NCBI GenBank assembly: GCA_027008705.1
Contig: JALVEB010000106.1
Span: forward strand, 1-32,015
DNA: 32,015 bases
Source: Sedimenticola sp.
GTDB lineage: Bacteria > Pseudomonadota > Gammaproteobacteria > Chromatiales > Chromatiaceae
Direction of reading: 5' to 3'
The position numbers were made by a program, and so were the translations under genes. Shown here piece by piece: positions 1 to 12,140 of this stretch; the stretch's first letter is position 1; every line of letters starts with the position of its first letter. The notes below the pieces were generated by a model. The model was not told where the DNA came from, did not search any database, and saw only the letters and a program-made list of their open reading frames with translations.

Positions 1-65
1 TTTTCCGCCGCTGGTTTTTCCGCCGCCGGTTTCTCCGCCGCTGGTTTCTCCGCCGCCGGTTTTTC
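1..65 (-). repeat. 15-bp tandem repeat coding PAAEK in the RNase E tail
   Basis: Four perfect-length 15-bp units occupy 1-60. On the plus strand they read ttYtccgccgcYggt. A degenerate fifth unit follows to about 75. In the rne frame they encode PAAEK repeated. The units alternate between cca and ccg proline codons, which suggests a 30-bp higher-order unit. The array may continue past the left edge. Confidence 0.85.
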
Positions 66-2423
66 CACGCATGGTTGTTCTACCAGCGCTTTGCCAGGAG
101 ACTTGGTTTCATCCGTCTTGACGGCTTTCTTTTTCGCGCCGCGCCGTTGGCTGGTTTTCTTCCTTGCCTTGGGTGCCGGTTTCTTCGCGGATTCCCGCTT
201 GGCCTCAGTGTCTTCTGTTGATTCGGATGCCTGGTCAGCCGCCTGGGTCCCGACAGCGACAGTGGTTTCTGTCGGGACCGGCAGGGAGTTCCCATTCGCC
301 TCGGCGGGTTGCGTGGAGCCGTCGCTGTCGGGGCGGGATTCGTTTCCGCCGGCTTGCGGGTTACCGCTACGCCGCCGTCCACCGCGACGGCCGCGGCGGC
401 TACGGCTGCTCCGCTTCGGCGGCTGTTCCGGCGACGGTGCTTCGCTGTTTTCCGTTGGTTTCGCTTCGGCGTTCCCTTCTTCCGTCTTTTCCCCCGGAGG
501 GCTCGCGTGCGTGTTTCCATCGTGGCCGCCTGGGTCACGCCGGTTGGAGCGCGCGCGTGGGTTGCGGCGGCCGCCTCCGCGGCGTGAGCGGGAAGACGGG
601 CGCGGGCGATCGCCTTTGTCGGCCGGTGCCTCGTTCCGGGTGGGTTCTTCGCCGCTGCTTTCGGTTTCGCTGGAGAAGAGCTTGGCGATCAAGCGTTGGA
701 TGAAGCTGAGTTCCTGCAAGGGTTTTTTCTTTGGCGTTTTCTCCGGGGCGTGAGCCTTTGCGGTTTTTTCCGGTTTTGGCTTCTTTTCCTTGGACGACGT
801 GCTCTGGGGCGCGGGTTTGTCCGGCATCAGGGCTTTCACCGCGGGTTGTTCCATGCGGGGCGCCTTTGCGCTGGCGTCCTCGATGCGCGGCGGCGCTTCG
901 GGCTCGTCGATCATCTGGTAGCTCGGTTTGCGCGCTTGGTTGTCGAGCTCTTGCGCGCGGATGCGTTCCACCTCGTAATGGGGCGTCTCCATGTGGGGGT
1001 TCGGCAGGATGACGATGTCCACGCCCTGTCGGCGTTCGATGTCGTGGACGACGTTGCGCTTCTCGTTGAGCAGGAAGGTCGCGACCTCGACCGGAAGTTT
1101 CGCCTGGACGCGACCGGTGTTCTCCTTCATTGCTTCTTCCTCGATCAGGCGCAGGATCGACAGCGCCAGCGAGTCGGCGCTGCGGATGGTGCCGTGCCCG
1201 GAGCAACGCGGGCAGACCTGTTCGCTGGATTCGCCAAGTGACGGGCGCAGGCGTTGGCGTGACATCTCGAGCAGGCCGAAGCGCGAGATCCGTCCGATCT
1301 GGACACGCGCGCGATCCAGCTTCAGCGCCTCTTTCAGGCGGTTTTCGACCGCGCGCTGGTTGCGACTCGGACCCATGTCGATGAAGTCGATGACGAACAG
1401 GCCGCCGAGGTCGCGCAGGCGCAGCTGTCGGGCGATCTCGTCGGCGGCCTCGAGGTTGGTGTGCAACGCGGTCTCCTCGATGTCGGCCCCCTTGGTCGAG
1501 CGTGCCGAGTTGATGTCGATCGAGGTCAGCGCTTCGGTCTGATCGATAACGATGGCGCCTCCGGAGGGCAGGCGCACCTCGCGCTGGAAGGCGGTTTCAA
1601 TCTGGCTTTCGATCTGGTAGCGCGAGAACAACGGCACTTCGTCGTCGTAATAACGCAGTTTCTTGGTGAAGCGCGGCATCACCTGAGAGGTGAACTGGCG
1701 GGCCTCCTCATAAGCCTCCCGGCTGTCGATGACGATCTCGCCGATGTCGGCTCGCAGGCTGTCGCGGATCGAGCGGATCACGACATTGCTTTCCTGGTAG
1801 ATCAGGAACGGCGCCTTGCGCTCGGCGGCGGAGGATTCGATCGCCTGCCACAGCTTGGCGAGGTAGTCGAGATCCCATTGCAGTTCCTCGACCGACTTGC
1901 CCACCCCGGCGGTACGCACGATCAGGCCCATGTTGTCGGCATACTCGAGCTGGCTCAGGGCCTCGCGCAACTCGGTGCGGTCCTGGCCCTCGATGCGCCG
2001 CGAGACGCCGCCGGCGCGCGGGTTGTTCGGCATCAGCACGAGGTAACGACCGGCCAGCGAGACGAAAGTGGTCAACGCCGCGCCCTTGTTGCCGCGCTCT
2101 TCCTTCTCGACCTGGACGATGACCTCGAGGCCTTCGGAGATGGCCTTGTCGATGCTCACCCGGCCTGATTGCTGGAGCGCTTCTTCCGAGAAATAGCTTC
2201 TAGCGATCTCTTTCATCGGCAGAAAGCCGTGGCGCTCGGCGCCGTAGTCGACGAAGGCGGCCTCGAGGCTCGGTTCGACGCGGGTCACACGGCCTTTGTA
2301 GATGTTGGATTTCTTCTGCTCGCGGGCGGGGGTTTCGATGTCGAGGTTGAACAGTTTTTGGCCATCGACGATGGCGACGCGCAACTCCTCGGCCTGGGTT
2401 GCGTTGATCAGCATTCTTTTCAT
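1..2423 (-). CDS. rne: Ribonuclease E (C-terminus cut by window edge)
   Basis: Endoribonuclease that starts mRNA decay, matures rRNA and tRNA, and scaffolds the degradosome at the inner membrane. The reading frame starts at ATG 2423 ([20 protein letters not shown]) and runs off the left edge after 807 residues; E. coli RNase E has 1061. An S1 domain lies at about residues 35-120. An R-T pair at 170-171 matches the 5'-phosphate sensor. Catalytic aspartates D303 and D346 and the zinc-link cysteines C404 and C407 (CPRC) fall at the same numbers as in E. coli. Residues 569-586 ([18 protein letters not shown]) look like the membrane-binding amphipathic helix, segment A. Beyond that the chain is disordered, with two arginine-rich patches likely to bind RNA and a run of PAAEK repeats at the edge. 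The Shine-Dalgarno sequence is weak. The call is certain; only the missing C-terminal end is unknown. Confidence 0.97.
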   Translation of the reverse strand, partial: MKRMLINATQAEELRVAIVDGQKLFNLDIETPAREQKKSNIYKGRVTRVEPSLEAAFVDYGAERHGFLPMKEIARSYFSEEALQQSGRVSIDKAISEGLEVIVQVEKEERGNKGAALTTFVSLAGRYLVLMPNNPRAGGVSRRIEGQDRTELREALSQLEYADNMGLIVRTAGVGKSVEELQWDLDYLAKLWQAIESSAAERKAPFLIYQESNVVIRSIRDSLRADIGEIVIDSREAYEEARQFTSQVMPRFTKKLRYYDDEVPLFSRYQIESQIETAFQREVRLPSGGAIVIDQTEALTSIDINSARSTKGADIEETALHTNLEAADEIARQLRLRDLGGLFVIDFIDMGPSRNQRAVENRLKEALKLDRARVQIGRISRFGLLEMSRQRLRPSLGESSEQVCPRCSGHGTIRSADSLALSILRLIEEEAMKENTGRVQAKLPVEVATFLLNEKRNVVHDIERRQGVDIVILPNPHMETPHYEVERIRAQELDNQARKPSYQMIDEPEAPPRIEDASAKAPRMEQPAVKALMPDKPAPQSTSSKEKKPKPEKTAKAHAPEKTPKKKPLQELSFIQRLIAKLFSSETESSGEEPTRNEAPADKGDRPRPSSRSRRGGGRRNPRARSNRRDPGGHDGNTHASPPGEKTEEGNAEAKPTENSEAPSPEQPPKRSSRSRRGRRGGRRRSGNPQAGGNESRPDSDGSTQPAEANGNSLPVPTETTVAVGTQAADQASESTEDTEAKRESAKKPAPKARKKTSQRRGAKKKAVKTDETKSPGKALVEQPCVEKPAAEKPAAEKPAAEKPAAE

Positions 2424-2508
2424 GTGGCTGGATATCCGGTTCCGTGCGCGTCACGCCGCGCAGTGGACGCCTCGGGTCCGGAGCGGCGGACGCGCAATTG
2501 TTCAGAAC

Positions 2509-2538
2509 GCCCCCTGGGCCGGGGTCGGCCGGAGGGGC
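2509..2538 (-). other. Hairpin in the rne leader
   Basis: Inverted repeat with an outer GCCCC/GGGGC stem and an inner GGCC/GGCC stem closing a six-base loop. It lies about 85 nt upstream of the rne start codon in the presumed leader. In E. coli, hairpins in the rne leader mediate autoregulation by RNase E; that role here is inference. Confidence 0.5.
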
Positions 2539-2769
2539 GGCGCGGTGCGGTTTCCGTCGGCGCCGGGCGCGCAACGGCTCAGGCGGGTTGCGCAGCCTTG
2601 AGGCCAGTTGGGGGTTGGACCGGTGTACGGCGTCCAAGATCCGGACATGGCGACAGACGGCGGGGAAGAAAACCGCGGATGCCCCGGGCGCGCGTCCATC
2701 GCTGGCGGCGGCGCCGGGGCATCGGAAAATCGGTCTGCAACCAAGGCGTTATGCGCCCTGGCTCGCGTG

Positions 2770-2798
2770 ACTATAACAGTATGGCGGGCGGGCGGCAA
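2770..2798 (-). promoter_or_regulatory. Predicted sigma-70 promoter of rne
   Basis: On the minus strand the -35 box is TTGCCG (2798-2793, 4 of 6 consensus bases) and the -10 box is TATAGT (2775-2770, 5 of 6), with a 17-bp spacer. Transcription would start near 2763, leaving a leader of about 340 nt before the ATG at 2423. Confidence 0.6.
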
Positions 2799-2802
2799 TG
2801 CG

Positions 2803-2831
2803 CTGGCGGATCGGCGGACCTGGTCTATACT
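2803..2831 (+). promoter_or_regulatory. Predicted sigma-70 promoter of the 2865 gene
   Basis: The -10 box is TATACT (2826-2831, 5 of 6). At 17 bp upstream the -35 position reads CTGGCG (2803-2808), a weak match (3 of 6). Transcription would start near 2838, about 27 nt before the ATG. It is back to back with the rne promoter, the two -35 boxes lying only 4 bp apart. Confidence 0.5.
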
Positions 2832-3270
2832 CCCAAAGAGAATCTTTGAGATGAAGGAGGAGTCATGGCGCGTTTCCTGAGCCTGTCCCAGGCATCCCGC
2901 ATGGTGAAGGTGCCTCGCAGAACCCTGCAACGGCAGATACAGCAAGGCAAGCTGTCGACCTTCGAGGGTTCCCTGCTGATGGACGAGCTGTTGCGTATCT
3001 ATCCCGATGCCGATGCCGATGATTCCGGCATGCTGGAGAAGACGCGATTGTTGAAGGATGCCGCCTTCGGCAAGGTGTTGGCCGATACCCGCAATGACCC
3101 GGAACACCTCGCCGCCGAACTCCAGCGCCTGCGGGTGCGTCTGGCGCGTACCGAGGAGGAGCTGGAGAAACACCAGTCGCTGGCGGAGAACCTCCAACAG
3201 CGTTTGTGCCAACTCCAGGATCAGTGCGACAAGCGCCAGGCGCGTCTTCTGGGAACCTTGATCGCCTGGT

Positions 3271-7423
<4,153 letters not shown>

Positions 7424-7432
7424 CAGGATCCG

Positions 7433-8248
7433 ATGCTCCCCGCGATGGCCGGCGCGCTGCTTCTCTATCTGGCTTGTGGTGCGTTGGCCGGCCTGCTTGC
7501 CGGTCTGCTCGGTGTCGGCGGCGGCCTGATCGTGGTGCCCTCGCTGCTTGTCGCCTTCGCCTGGCTCGGTTTTCCGCCCGACAGCGCCACCCATCTTGCG
7601 ATCGGCACCTCGCTGGCCACCATCGTGCCGACCGGTCTCGCCTCGGCGCGCGCTCACCAGCGCCGTGGCGCGCTCGACTGGCCGACGGTCGCGCGGATGT
7701 CACCGGGCCTGGTCGTCGGCAGCGTGACGGGCGGCCTGCTCGCCCGCCGGCTCGACGGCGCTTGGCTGAGCGCCGCCTTCGGCCTGTTCACCTGGTTCGT
7801 GGCCTGGCGCTTGTTGCGTCGGAGCCTGGTGCGTGAAAGCGCCTGTCGGCGCGCCGGCGGCGCCTTCCCGCTCGCGGTTGGATTCGGCATCGGCGCGCTG
7901 TCGGCGCTGGTCGGCATCGGCGGTGGCACCCTGTCGGTGCCCTGGCTGCACCGACGCGGCCTGCGCATCGCCCACGCGGTGGCGACCTCGAGCGCGCTCG
8001 GCGTGCCGATCGCGCTGGCCGGCGCGTTGACCTATGCCTGGGCCGGCATGGCGGCGCGGGGTTTACCGCCTGGCGCCACCGGGTTCGTCTACTGGCCCGC
8101 CTTCGCCGGCGTGATCGCCGCCAGCGTCGCCTGCGCCCCGTTCGGCGCGTGGCTTGCCCACCGCATCGACACCGTCCGGCTGAAACAGCTCTTTGCGCTG
8201 TTCCTGCTCGTCATCGGCGCGCGCCTGCTGTTTAGCTCTGTTTCTTGA
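7433..8248 (+). CDS. TSUP/TauE-SafE family membrane exporter
   Basis: Integral membrane protein of 271 residues with about eight hydrophobic helices, belonging to the TauE/SafE (TSUP) family of sulfite, sulfonate or other small-anion exporters. The two internally repeated halves each carry the glycine-rich signature: GLLGVGGGLIVVPSL at about residues 24-38 and LVGIGGGTLSVPWL at about 160-173. Family membership is clear but the substrate is not. The start ATG 7433 follows alaS by 9 bp with CAGGA as ribosome-binding site, consistent with co-transcription. The last 17 bp overlap the convergent gene at 8232-8894. Confidence 0.9.
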   Translation: MLPAMAGALLLYLACGALAGLLAGLLGVGGGLIVVPSLLVAFAWLGFPPDSATHLAIGTSLATIVPTGLASARAHQRRGALDWPTVARMSPGLVVGSVTGGLLARRLDGAWLSAAFGLFTWFVAWRLLRRSLVRESACRRAGGAFPLAVGFGIGALSALVGIGGGTLSVPWLHRRGLRIAHAVATSSALGVPIALAGALTYAWAGMAARGLPPGATGFVYWPAFAGVIAASVACAPFGAWLAHRIDTVRLKQLFALFLLVIGARLLFSSVS

Positions 8249-8894
8249 ACAACAACAGCTTGCCGTCCTCGTCGCGCAACACCATGCGCCCGTCGCGAAT
8301 CGCGTATTCATAGCTTTTGACGAGCTGGTTGTCGTTGTTGCGGAAGCTGATATAGCGGTCGGTGTGGCGCTCGTCTCCCTGTACATACTCGTCGCGGCTG
8401 ACATAGAGCCGGAACATGCCGCGCCCGATCACCAGCCATTCGCCGTTGCGACCGCGCCATTTTCCCTCCAGGCTGTCGGGATCGCTGCTCGGATCGCCGG
8501 CGGGCCAAGCCTGGCGCATCCAGCTCTGGCTTTGGCGGAAATAGGGCGAAAGCAAGGTCGACGGCAAACCGGCGCCGACGCCGCCAGCCAGCCCCGGCAT
8601 CCCCATCATCGCCGACTGGCCGGGCAATCCGGCGCCGGGGATCGAGGCGCCATAAGGCAGCGCCCCCGGCGTCCAGGCGCCTGTGCCGGGCAAGGCCGCT
8701 GGCGCGCCCGGTGACGCAAGGAAGGGGTTCAGCCATGGGTAGGGGTCCTCGTCGAGCAGACCCATCAGGCGCATCATCGTGCGCATCGCGGCAATGAATG
8801 GGTTGTCGCCGGCGCTGCCGTGGAAGGACCGCGCCGGCGTCCCGGTCGCCGTCAGGCACAGAGCGAGCAGCAGGGTCCCGGGCAGGAGGCGCAT
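8232..8894 (-). CDS. Secreted protein of unknown function
   Basis: I do not recognise the family. The 220-residue product starts with a good Sec signal peptide (MRLLPGTLLLALCLTATGTPARS, likely cleaved near residue 20-23). It then has a short amphipathic stretch rich in methionine (about 35-50), a Gly/Pro/Ala-rich linker (about 58-125), and a compact C-terminal domain (about 140-220) that looks beta-rich, beginning LEGKWRGRNGEWLVIG. The C-terminal part resembles a small stand-alone beta-barrel-like module but no named domain can be claimed. Periplasmic or outer-membrane location is inferred from the signal peptide; no lipobox cysteine is present. It faces the TSUP gene, sharing 17 bp at the 3' ends, and diverges from rsd. 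Confidence 0.8.
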   Translation of the reverse strand: MRLLPGTLLLALCLTATGTPARSFHGSAGDNPFIAAMRTMMRLMGLLDEDPYPWLNPFLASPGAPAALPGTGAWTPGALPYGASIPGAGLPGQSAMMGMPGLAGGVGAGLPSTLLSPYFRQSQSWMRQAWPAGDPSSDPDSLEGKWRGRNGEWLVIGRGMFRLYVSRDEYVQGDERHTDRYISFRNNDNQLVKSYEYAIRDGRMVLRDEDGKLLLFKKQS

Positions 8895-9030
8895 CTTGTT
8901 CTTGTCTCTTTTAATCGTGGGGGATTCAGGTTAGATTAGCAGAGCGGTTCCGGCACGGGGGGTGGGGCCGGGATCGGCGACGATGCCCATCCACGCCAAT
9001 CAACCATCGCGGTCAGCGAAGAGTTTAACC

Positions 9031-9480
9031 ATGACAGAAGAGAATGCAACCGTCGTAGAACGGCGCGGAAGAACCCGGGAGATGGTGGAGAAGCTGCTGG
9101 TCGAGCGCCAGGAAATGCTGGTGTTGTTCTGCCAGGTGGCGGGGCTCGACCCCTTCACCGACAAGGCCTCGGTCAGTGAACGTCTTCAGCGTTTCTGCCA
9201 AGTGCTGGTCGACTACATGGCGTTCGCCCATTTCGAGATCTACGACCGGCTCGCGCGCGGAAAGGAACGGCGCGCCGGGATCCTGGCGACCGCCGAAGAG
9301 GTCTACCCACGGATCGCGTCGCTGACCGAGCAGGCGGTCGAGTTCAACGACAAATACGATGACACCTCGCCACGGGCCGATCTGAGCGAGCTCGCGGCCG
9401 ATCTCTCGCACCTTGGAGAGGTGCTGGCCGAGCGGGTCGAGCTGGAGGACCGCCTGATCGCCTCGATGGTGTCCGGCTGA
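9031..9480 (+). CDS. rsd: Rsd/AlgQ-family anti-sigma-70 factor
   Basis: Regulator that binds region 4 of the housekeeping sigma factor (RpoD) and lowers its occupancy of RNA polymerase. The product has 149 residues (E. coli Rsd 158). Recognition rests on the family blocks FCQVLVDYMAFAHFEIYDRL, YPRIASLTEQAVEFNDKYDD and a C-terminal LGEVLAERVELEDRLI; it is all-helical with no membrane segment. The start at ATG 9031 (MTEENATVVERRG) is taken from family length; an in-frame ATG at 8983 would add 16 residues and cannot be excluded, since neither has a strong ribosome-binding site. The cyclase-like gene follows after 19 bp, so the two are probably one operon. Confidence 0.85.
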   Translation: MTEENATVVERRGRTREMVEKLLVERQEMLVLFCQVAGLDPFTDKASVSERLQRFCQVLVDYMAFAHFEIYDRLARGKERRAGILATAEEVYPRIASLTEQAVEFNDKYDDTSPRADLSELAADLSHLGEVLAERVELEDRLIASMVSG

Positions 9481-9499
9481 ACGGCGCCCGGCGGAGTCG

Positions 9500-11851
9500 A
9501 TGTTTCAACTGAAGACGCTGAACCGCTGGTGCCCCCCGGAAGACGAGTTTCTGGCTCCACTGAGAGTTGCCCCGCCGTGCCGGGATCTGCTCTCCGGTTT
9601 TCCGCGTGGCGTCGACAACGTCCGCGTCGACGTTCTGCTGAGTCAGCGCTTTACCGATATCGCCAGCGAATGGGCCAGCGCCTTGTTGCAGCAGCGTCTC
9701 GGTGAACTGCATCAGTGGAACGGCGAGCCGTTCGGACCGACCACGAAAAACCTCGAACAACGCTTCCGCGACGCCTATGCCTCCTTGCAGCAGGTCGTCA
9801 TCGAACGCGCGCGCAACGAATCGGCGCCGCAACTGCTCGATCTTTTCCATGTCGCGGTCTTCAGCTACCTGCTCGAGCTGCCGGTGCGCGAACATCAACG
9901 CGTGCGCAAGCGCCTGACACGGATGCTGGGGATGGGCGCGAGCGGCACCAATGAGCACGCCCTGACCTTGAACGAACGGCTCGTCCGTCTTGCCAGCCAC
10001 GAACGCGCGATTCGCTATCATCTGACCCGCTCGTTGTTTCGCCCGGTCTACAAGCTCGAGATCGGCCACTTGCGCAAGGCGAGAAAATCGGTGCTCGGAC
10101 GTTCCTGGCAGATCCCGGTCGATTGCCTGTTCAATCCGCTGATGCAGCTTCCCGGCTTCGAAGCCGACGACGAGTTCATGCGCCACTACCCGCTGTGCTT
10201 CTCCGACCCGGAACATGGCGAAGAGCTGTTCGCCAGCCTCGTCGGGCTGTTGCGCGAGCTGTTCGGCCCCTACCTGCCGAAAAGCGTGCTCGCCACCAGC
10301 GGCAAGAAGCTGGGTCACGTTCACCAGCCCACCCTGGGTTATCTCTCGAAGTACTATTTCAACGAAGAACTCTATGGCCGGGAGGGCAGCTGGCTCGACG
10401 AGCCGGACAACTTCTGGTTGCTGATCGGCTCGCCCGAGCTTGCCCGCGGCAGCCGCGCCAGCCTGATCCAGGTGTATTCCGCCCACTGGCGCGACGACCG
10501 CTGGCCCGAGTACCAGAAACTGCTGCGCAAAACCCTGTTGCGGCGTTTGCGACCGGTGCGCAACCTGCTGCTGGCGGCGCAGTATACCCCCGAGGTATGC
10601 GGCGGACTCGACCAGCCGTTGCCGCCGCGTCTGGTCTACCTCTACCTCGCCGGGCGTCTCGCGCGCAAGGAGCTGCTGCGCCGGCTCGAGGCGCTGACGG
10701 TTGGATCGCCCCAGCCGCTGATGCGCGCGCTCGATCAAGCCCAGCGCGCGATGCGTCGGTTCTCGTCCGCCGAGCGGACGAAGCGCGTGCTGCGCGGTTT
10801 CGAGGGCTTCTTGAGCCTGCGTCGCGATGGCAAGCGCGCCTTGCAGTTCATGCGCCTGCAACACAGCTTCCGGCTGCTCGAAAACCCCGACGAGGTAATG
10901 CTCTCGCGTGCCAACGGGGTATTGCAAGAACTGCTCTTCGCCAACGAGATGCGGGGTCAGAGCAAGGCGGTGCGTACCCACGTCATCGTCAAGGCCGACC
11001 TGCGCGGCTCCTCGGCGATCATCTCGCGCCTGATCGCCGACAAGCTGAACCCCGCGACCTACTTCAGCCTGAACTTCTTCAACCCGATCACGCGCGTGGT
11101 CGAGGAACTGGGCGGGGAGAAGGTCTTCGTCGAAGGTGACGCGGTGATCCTCGCGGTGATCGAGCACGAAGGGGTCGGCAGTCGTCGCCAGGCGGTGGCT
11201 CACGCCTGCCTGCTGGCGCAGAAGATCCTCGAGGTGGTCGATCGCAAGAACGCCGGCAACCGCAAGCACAAGCTGCCGGAGCTCGAGGTCGGACTGGGCA
11301 TCGCCTACTCCGATTCTCCTCCCACCTACCTCTACGACGGCGACAAGCCGATCATGATCTCGCCGGCGATCCACCGCAGCGACCGCCTCTCATCCTGTCA
11401 TTCCGACGTGCGCAAGCAGGTCTTCAAGACCCGCGGACGCGGCATCGAGGTGGTCACGCCGAGCCACGGCCGCATGGAACACAAAGCCGACAGCGAAAAC
11501 CTGCTGCGCTACAACGTCAATGGCATCGAACTCGACGCCCCGGCCTTCATCAAACTGAAGAACGAACTGGTGCTGCGTCGTTTCGAGGTGCTCGACAAGA
11601 CCCGGGACGAGGCGGTGTGGATGTATGCCGGTCGTTTCACCGATCGCGTCGGCGGTGTGCACTGGCTGGTGATCCGTGAAGCGTCCGTGCGGGTGTGGGA
11701 AGAGGACGGCCGTCTGACCCCGGATCCGAAAGGCCGTCATTTCTATGAAGTCATCACCGATCCAGAGCAGATCGCGCTGGCGCGCAAGCGCATGAGCACC
11801 AGCTCATCCGGTGAGTTCGCCTCCTCGGCCTTGCGTCCCGAACCCGGCTAG
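9500..11851 (+). CDS. Large protein with a divergent class III nucleotide cyclase-like domain
   Basis: 783-residue protein with no family name I can give. Residues 1 to about 480 are predominantly helical and unrecognised, with no signal peptide and no obvious membrane span. Residues about 493-650 resemble the class III adenylate/guanylate cyclase catalytic fold. THVIVKADLRGSSAI carries the first metal aspartate (D500) and GGEKVFVEGDAVILAV the second (D547). The substrate-lysine position four residues before D547 is phenylalanine (F543), and the usual VNxAxRL segment is replaced by ISPAIHRSDRLS, so ordinary ATP or GTP cyclisation is doubtful. About 130 further residues follow. The start ATG 9500 has GGCGGAG upstream. 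It sits 19 bp behind rsd, suggesting a signalling link to sigma-70 availability; that is inference. Confidence 0.8.
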   Translation: MFQLKTLNRWCPPEDEFLAPLRVAPPCRDLLSGFPRGVDNVRVDVLLSQRFTDIASEWASALLQQRLGELHQWNGEPFGPTTKNLEQRFRDAYASLQQVVIERARNESAPQLLDLFHVAVFSYLLELPVREHQRVRKRLTRMLGMGASGTNEHALTLNERLVRLASHERAIRYHLTRSLFRPVYKLEIGHLRKARKSVLGRSWQIPVDCLFNPLMQLPGFEADDEFMRHYPLCFSDPEHGEELFASLVGLLRELFGPYLPKSVLATSGKKLGHVHQPTLGYLSKYYFNEELYGREGSWLDEPDNFWLLIGSPELARGSRASLIQVYSAHWRDDRWPEYQKLLRKTLLRRLRPVRNLLLAAQYTPEVCGGLDQPLPPRLVYLYLAGRLARKELLRRLEALTVGSPQPLMRALDQAQRAMRRFSSAERTKRVLRGFEGFLSLRRDGKRALQFMRLQHSFRLLENPDEVMLSRANGVLQELLFANEMRGQSKAVRTHVIVKADLRGSSAIISRLIADKLNPATYFSLNFFNPITRVVEELGGEKVFVEGDAVILAVIEHEGVGSRRQAVAHACLLAQKILEVVDRKNAGNRKHKLPELEVGLGIAYSDSPPTYLYDGDKPIMISPAIHRSDRLSSCHSDVRKQVFKTRGRGIEVVTPSHGRMEHKADSENLLRYNVNGIELDAPAFIKLKNELVLRRFEVLDKTRDEAVWMYAGRFTDRVGGVHWLVIREASVRVWEEDGRLTPDPKGRHFYEVITDPEQIALARKRMSTSSSGEFASSALRPEPG

Positions 11852-11978
11852 TTCGCGCTCACCGGAATGAAAGTAACCACTATGGAACGCAGAACTGGCG
11901 CATTTCAGCGGCTAATGTAATGTGAAAATACGACAGCTACTCAGCCAATCAGCTGAAATGATATTCACCAGGCAGGGC

Positions 11979-12008
11979 GTAGGCCCGATCGAGCGCGGCG
12001 GATCGGGC
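11979..12008 (+). repeat. REP-like element: GTAG followed by an 8-bp hairpin
   Basis: GTAG (11979-11982) is followed directly by GCCCGATC (11983-11990), a ten-base loop and GATCGGGC (12001-12008). A GTAG tetranucleotide before an imperfect palindrome is the hallmark of bacterial REP sequences mobilised by RAYT transposases. Only one copy is visible in this window, so the call rests on shape alone. A larger 10-bp inverted repeat (11939-11948 with 12040-12049) encloses it. Confidence 0.45.
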
Positions 12009-12073
12009 GGCGCCGCCGGGTGATGCCGCGTCATGAGCGTTGGCTGAGTCGTGAACGAATAAAATGGCCCCAG

Positions 12074-12100
12074 GGGCGACGCGTATAAGCGCGTTCGCCC
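12074..12100. repeat. Bulged stem-loop upstream of rnpB
   Basis: GGGCGA-CGCG (12074-12083) pairs with CGCG-T-TCGCCC (12090-12100) around the loop TATAAG, giving ten base pairs with one bulged T. It has no T-tract. It could end transcripts coming from the cyclase-like gene, or the TATAAG could be a -10 box with a GC-rich discriminator. Neither is established. Confidence 0.4.
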
Positions 12101-12140
12101 AGCTCGGAACCCCTCCCGATTGTGGTAGTCTAAGCGCCGA

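Larger units (their letters stand above)
2424..2864. other. Intergenic region: rne leader and divergent promoters
   Basis: This 441-bp stretch holds no convincing gene. About 340 nt of it would be the 5' untranslated leader of rne, similar in length to the E. coli rne leader through which RNase E controls its own mRNA. Inside it, GCCCC (2509-2513) pairs with GGGGC (2534-2538) around an inner GGCC/GGCC stem (2517-2520 with 2527-2530), giving a strong GC hairpin. The two divergent promoters lie at 2770-2831. Short open frames here are frame shadows with no ribosome-binding site. Confidence 0.7.
11852..12140. other. Structured intergenic region upstream of rnpB
   Basis: No protein gene is supported here. 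The stretch is dense in inverted repeats. CATTTCAGC (11901-11909) matches GCTGAAATG (11952-11960). ACTCAGCCAA (11939-11948) matches TTGGCTGAGT (12040-12049). A GTAG-plus-hairpin element sits at 11979-12008, GGCGGCGCCGCC is a palindrome at 12006-12017, and another stem lies at 12074-12100. The first two pairs are interleaved, so they would be mutually exclusive folds in RNA. The rnpB promoter must lie in the last part; TCTAAG at 12129-12134 is a possible -10, with no good -35. Confidence 0.6.

Noticed and set aside
80-1206. Arginine-rich open frames in other frames of rne
   Set aside because: Low-complexity shadows of the RNase E C-terminal region; the rne frame itself is continuous to the window edge.
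9344-11374. 676-codon open frame antisense to the cyclase-like gene
   Set aside because: It lies antisense across the end of rsd and most of the cyclase-like gene. The plus frame has a good ribosome-binding site and recognisable domain motifs; the minus product shows none.
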